From: Methanomassiliicoccus sp. UBA386
GTDB taxonomy: Archaea; Thermoplasmatota; Thermoplasmata; Methanomassiliicoccales; Methanomassiliicoccaceae
NCBI GenBank assembly: GCA_002498285.1
Contig: DAGU01000029.1
Span: forward strand, 556 to 8,514
Length of the DNA: 7,959 nucleotides
Direction of reading: 5' to 3'
The translations under genes and the position numbers were made by a program. The notes beneath the pieces are model-generated. The model worked only from the letters and a program-made list of their open reading frames with translations. It ran no database searches and was not told the origin of the DNA. Of this stretch, positions 5,355-7,959 are shown piece after piece (positions within the stretch are counted from its first letter, which is position 1; the number at the start of each line of letters is the position of its first letter).

Positions 5355-5744
5355 ATGCATGAGGTGTCCATCATATCCAGCATCATCGATTCGGTGCTGG
5401 TGGAGCTCGGAAAACATCAGGTGGAAAAGGTCGAGGAAGTCTACCTCACCCTCGGTTCGCTCACGTTCCTGGGGGAGGACCAACTGGAGTTCGCCTACGA
5501 TGTCCTGAGCAAGGGCACCAAGCTTGACGGCTCCAAGCTGGTCATTGAGAAGGAGGACGTGGAGATCCGATGTCGCTCCTGCGGATACCAGGGGCCGTCT
5601 GACAACGTCGAAGGGGACTTCCACGGACTGGTCCCCATTCTTCAATGCCCGACATGCGGCGAGGACGTGGACGTGATCAAGGGAAAGAGCTGCACGGTGC
5701 GTTCGATCAGGGTGGTGCAAAAGGATGTTCCGGTACAGGGATGA
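5355..5744 (+). CDS. hypA: Hydrogenase nickel insertion protein HypA
   Basis: HypA binds nickel and, with the GTPase HypB, delivers it to the large subunit of [NiFe] hydrogenase in the cytoplasm. The 129-residue product begins MHEVS, the invariant N-terminus whose amino group and His2 form the nickel site. It has the zinc-ribbon pairs C73-RS-C76 and C98-PT-C101, and the family fold between them, including the typical YLTLGSLTFL and FAYDVLSKGT stretches. Its length is slightly above the usual 110-120 residues. The start at ATG 5355 is fixed by the MHE motif and fits a near-leaderless transcript from the TATA box at 5326-5333. The stop lies 20 nt inside hypD, so the two are co-translated. HypB is not present in this window, so nickel loading must rely on a gene elsewhere. 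Confidence 0.95.
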   Translation: MHEVSIISSIIDSVLVELGKHQVEKVEEVYLTLGSLTFLGEDQLEFAYDVLSKGTKLDGSKLVIEKEDVEIRCRSCGYQGPSDNVEGDFHGLVPILQCPTCGEDVDVIKGKSCTVRSIRVVQKDVPVQG

Positions 5745-6798
5745 GAAGGCCGCGCAGAAGATAATCGAGTCCATCCGCAAGGAGGACGTGAATCTGCGGT
5801 TCATGCACGTGTGCGGGACCCACCAGGATACGCTGGTGCGCTTCGGCCTGGAGAAGATGCTGCGCGATGTGGGCGTGGAGATCCGCCAGGGGCCTGGCTG
5901 TCCCGTATGTGTCACCACCACCGCCGAGGTGGCCGACGCCATCGCGCTGGCCGATGCGGGCGTCACCATCTCGGTGTTCGGGGACATGCTGAAAGTGCCA
6001 ACACCGATCGGTTCGCTGGGGGATGCCAAGGCCCGCGGGGCCGACGTGCGGGTGGTGTACTCGGTCGAGGACGCCGTCCGCCTGTCCGCCGAGGTCAAGG
6101 ACATGGTGTTCATGGCCATTGGCTTTGAGACCACCAGCCCGACCACTGCCTCGGTGCTGGTCGGGGACGTCCCGGAGAACTTCTCCGTCATGTCCTGCCA
6201 CCGCCTCCTCCCGCCGGCCCTGGACGCCATCATCAAGATGGGCGACTTCCGCATCGACGGCCTCATCGAGCCGGGGCACGTCAGCGTCATGATCGGCGAG
6301 GAGCCGTACCACGTGTTCTCGGAGAGGAACCACGTGCCGCAGGTCATAACCGGCTTCGAGCCCCTGGACCTTCTCATGGCGGCGTACATGCTGGTGCGCC
6401 AGATCAAGGAGGGACGGGCGGAGGTGGAGAACGAGTACACCCGGCTGGTGAGGAAGGATGGAAATCCCAAAGCGATCCGCCTGCTGGACGAGGTGTTCAT
6501 GCCCGTCGACCGGGCGTGGCGCGGTTTCCCGCTCATTCCCAAGAGCGCCTACGAGCTCCGGCCGAAGTACGACGCCCACAACGCTCGCAAGGTCTACGAG
6601 GACATCCTGTCCAAGCGGCCCCCGGTGAGGGAGGAGATCGGCTCCTGCCGCTGCGGGGAGATGCTGCGGGGCATCATCGACTCGGAGGAGTGTCCGGCCT
6701 TCGGGAAGGCGTGCACCCCCTCCTATCCCATGGGCCCGTGCATGGTGTCCCGCGAGGGCGGCTGCAACATCGCCTTCCGCTACCGGGGCCGGATGTAA
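5725..6798 (+). CDS. hypD: Hydrogenase maturation protein HypD
   Basis: HypD is an iron-sulfur protein that, with HypC, HypE and HypF, assembles the Fe(CN)2CO group of [NiFe] hydrogenases. At 357 residues it has the usual length. Conserved parts are C30-GTHQ near the N-terminus, GPGCPVC with C59 and C62, GFETT (133-137), the central EPGHVSVMIG (182-191), SCRCGEMLRG (307-316), and a C-terminal cysteine set (C323, C330, C339, C347) of which several would bind the [4Fe-4S] cluster. The motif reads CGTHQ; as I recall, Escherichia coli HypD has CGTHE there. ATG 5725 starts inside hypA (20-nt overlap) with AAAAGG just before it, and the MFRYRD N-terminus is of normal length. Codon use is GC-rich, like the downstream genes and unlike the bPH region. 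HypC, HypE and HypF are not in the window. Confidence 0.96.
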   Translation: MFRYRDEKAAQKIIESIRKEDVNLRFMHVCGTHQDTLVRFGLEKMLRDVGVEIRQGPGCPVCVTTTAEVADAIALADAGVTISVFGDMLKVPTPIGSLGDAKARGADVRVVYSVEDAVRLSAEVKDMVFMAIGFETTSPTTASVLVGDVPENFSVMSCHRLLPPALDAIIKMGDFRIDGLIEPGHVSVMIGEEPYHVFSERNHVPQVITGFEPLDLLMAAYMLVRQIKEGRAEVENEYTRLVRKDGNPKAIRLLDEVFMPVDRAWRGFPLIPKSAYELRPKYDAHNARKVYEDILSKRPPVREEIGSCRCGEMLRGIIDSEECPAFGKACTPSYPMGPCMVSREGGCNIAFRYRGRM

Positions 6799-6865
6799 CG
6801 GCCGATCGTGGGCCCCGGCGCAGCCGCTCTGACGACGGATATTGGGCTAGCAAGGCATTTGTTCC

Positions 6866-6877
6866 TGTATTGCATTA
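6866..6877 (+). promoter_or_regulatory. Shared motif TGTATTGCATTA, DUF1638 copy
   Basis: This is identical over 12 bases to 5334-5345 before hypA. Here it ends 12 nt before ATG 6890 and extends to TGTATTGCATTACA, a near-palindrome (TGTA-TGCA-TACA with single bases between). No strong TATA box is visible upstream; GCATTTGTT (6855-6863) is the nearest AT-rich candidate. Confidence 0.45.
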
Positions 6878-6889
6878 CATGTCACTAGG

Positions 6890-7534
6890 ATGAGGGTCGG
6901 CATAGTAGCCTGTGACATACTGAAGCACGAGATCGAGGCGCTCACCGCCGGCGATGAGGACATCGTCCACCGGGAGTACCTCGAGTTCGCCCTTCACGTC
7001 TATCCGGAGGAGATGAGGGAGAAGGTCATGGAGGCGGTCAACCGCCTGGAGGGGAAGGTCGACGCGGTCCTCATCGGCTACGCGACCTGCCAGTCACTGG
7101 GCTCCCTGGACAAGATGGTGAGGGTGCCGTCCGTCATGCTGGAGGGCGATGACTGCATCTCCGTGCTCATGGGCCCCCGCCCCTATGCGGAGGCCAAGGC
7201 AGAGTGCACCGGCACCTGGTTCTCCTCCCCCGGATGGGCCCAGCAGGGAATGGACGCGGTCATCAAGGAGCTGCACCTGGACAGCATGGTGGAGGAGGGC
7301 TACTCTCCAGAGTTCTTCCTCGGCATCATCTTCGATGCCTACAAGCGGTGCCTGTTCATCGATACCGGGGTGGGCGACAAGGATGAGTTGGTCCGAATGT
7401 CGCTCGATTTCGCGCAGCAGCTGAAGCTCCCCCATACATGCACCGTCGGCACCCTGGATAACATAGGGGCGGCGCTCCTACGCGTCAAGCATCTCGCCCG
7501 TGAAGCGGCGGCGGGCGGACACCAGAATGGTTAA
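6890..7534 (+). CDS. DUF1638-family protein
   Basis: A 214-residue soluble protein that fits the DUF1638 pattern: an N-terminal strand with Cys (VGIVACD, C8), E14, an L-H segment (H36), L-I-G-Y-x-x-C (C67), L-x-x-L-D (70-74), an acidic D-D-C (C89) followed by L-M-G and a Tyr, a G-T-W-F-x-S-x-G-W segment (108-116), and a late F-D-A-Y-K-R (148-153). The family is known in archaea and anaerobic bacteria, often in the company of corrinoid methyltransferase genes, but its reaction is not established to my knowledge. The spaced Cys and His residues could bind a metal or cofactor; this is inference. It is separated from hypD by 91 nt with its own candidate promoter motif, so it need not be in the same transcript. 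The start ATG 6890 has almost no Shine-Dalgarno sequence (CTAGG directly before), in line with a short or absent leader. The tail (205-214) is low-complexity and probably disordered. Confidence 0.75.
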   Translation: MRVGIVACDILKHEIEALTAGDEDIVHREYLEFALHVYPEEMREKVMEAVNRLEGKVDAVLIGYATCQSLGSLDKMVRVPSVMLEGDDCISVLMGPRPYAEAKAECTGTWFSSPGWAQQGMDAVIKELHLDSMVEEGYSPEFFLGIIFDAYKRCLFIDTGVGDKDELVRMSLDFAQQLKLPHTCTVGTLDNIGAALLRVKHLAREAAAGGHQNG

Positions 7535-7604
7535 TAACGGCGGCGAGGATGGGGGAAATCAAAAGGAACGGAGCGGCCAGCGCCGCCCGGGCTATGATAC
7601 TGAT

Positions 7605-7611
7605 GTGATCC
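7605..7611 (+). promoter_or_regulatory. Shine-Dalgarno-like GTGATCC of the helicase gene
   Basis: GTGATCC matches the distal half of the full AGGAGGTGATCC complement of the 16S 3' end and is one base from ATG 7613. Paired in register, the distance to the start is normal although the usual GGAGG core is missing. It supports ATG 7613. Confidence 0.35.
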
Positions 7612-7612
7612 A

Positions 7613-7959
7613 ATGTCTCAAGATTTTCATTCACTGGGTATAGAGGAACCGGTCCTGAAGGCCGTTGAACGGATGGGGTTCGAAGAACCAACGCCGGTGC
7701 AGGTGGAGACCATACCAATGCTCCTGAACGGCAGGGACGTCATCGCCCAGGCCCAGACCGGGACGGGCAAGACGGCCGCCTTCGGCATACCGATCGTCCA
7801 GGCCATCGACCGGCCGGGCAGGACGCCGTCCGCCCTCATACTGTGTCCGACCAGGGAGCTGGCGGTGCAGGTCTCGGAGGAGATCAAGAGGCTGGCCGTG
7901 TTCAAGGGCCTCAACACCCTGGCCATATATGGTGGGGCGTCGATAGAGCACCAGTTCGA
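7613..7959 (+). CDS. DEAD-box ATP-dependent RNA helicase (partial, N-terminal)
   Basis: The first 115 residues of a DEAD-box RNA helicase; the gene runs off the right edge. DEAD-box proteins unwind short RNA duplexes with ATP and act in ribosome assembly, RNA decay or cold adaptation. The motifs appear in order: the Q motif with upstream Phe (F5, then FEEPTPVQ at 23-30), motif I AQTGTGKT (47-54), motif Ia PTRELAVQ (79-86), and the GG (residues 107-108) of the next motif near the edge. The DEAD and SAT motifs and the second RecA domain lie outside. The N-terminus is short, with no extra domain before the Q motif, as in most archaeal members. It begins 78 nt after the DUF1638 stop on the same strand; that gap has no clear terminator, so read-through is possible. 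The C-terminal extension that would separate subfamilies is not visible. Confidence 0.92.
   Translation, partial: MSQDFHSLGIEEPVLKAVERMGFEEPTPVQVETIPMLLNGRDVIAQAQTGTGKTAAFGIPIVQAIDRPGRTPSALILCPTRELAVQVSEEIKRLAVFKGLNTLAIYGGASIEHQF

Noticed and set aside
5222..5362. 46-codon open frame from ATG 5222 running into the hypA start
   Set aside because: It crosses the AT-rich inverted repeat and the hypA TATA box and has no recognisable motif; a regulatory reading explains the stretch better.
5343..6579. Long minus-strand open frames (399 and 290 codons) opposite hypA and hypD
   Set aside because: They are antisense shadows produced by GC-rich codon bias of hypA/hypD; their translations are low-complexity and match no family, whereas the plus strand carries all HypA and HypD motifs.
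7549..7608. 19-codon open frame ending just before the helicase start, as a possible leader peptide
   Set aside because: It has a weak ribosome site, no run of a single amino-acid codon and no attenuator-like hairpin; chance is the simpler explanation.
1..7959. CRISPR array, tRNA or rRNA genes
   Set aside because: No regularly spaced repeats, no cloverleaf-like tRNA sequence and no conserved rRNA segments were seen on either strand by eye.

Overview
The window reads as chromosomal DNA of a euryarchaeon, most likely a methylotrophic methanogen of the Methanomassiliicoccales type. This is an inference. It rests on an archaeal-style HypA/HypD pair, a DUF1638-family protein (a family I associate with methanogens and corrinoid methyl metabolism), a TATA box about 26 nt before a start codon (near-leaderless transcription), and a decayed archaeal AAA_14/DUF4143 ATPase. 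No rRNA, tRNA or CRISPR array was seen.

Layout. Positions 1-138 hold the end of an endonuclease III-like gene whose iron-sulfur motif has His in place of one Cys. A small zinc-ribbon gene (155-403, minus strand) converges on it. From 658 to 5174 runs an accessory region that looks less GC-rich than its flanks. It contains four paralogous membrane proteins (658-1536, 3452-4060, 4129-4626, 4671-5174), each ending in the same bacterial-type PH-like (bPH) domain of about 100 residues, but on different membrane scaffolds of about 5, 3, 2 and 2 helices. Copy 1 is separated from copies 2-4 by a graveyard: an AAA_14/DUF4143 ATPase pseudogene (about 1733-2731) fused directly to a 5'-truncated, frameshifted DDE transposase (about 2731-3282), then a small ORF of unclear status (3279-3413).

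From 5175 the sequence returns to compact, GC-rich core genes: a regulatory stretch, hypA (5355-5744), hypD (5725-6798, overlapping hypA by 20 nt), a DUF1638 gene (6890-7534) and the first part of a DEAD-box RNA helicase (7613 to the edge). HypA delivers nickel and HypD helps build the Fe(CN)2CO group, so both serve [NiFe]-hydrogenase maturation. The hypA upstream region has a TATA box, a GTTCGC/GCGAAC dyad against it, an AT-rich inverted repeat, and a 12-bp motif (TGTATTGCATTA) that recurs exactly before the DUF1638 gene, which suggests the two promoters may be co-regulated.

The least explained items are the four-member bPH membrane-protein array, of unknown function, and the shared 12-bp promoter motif.
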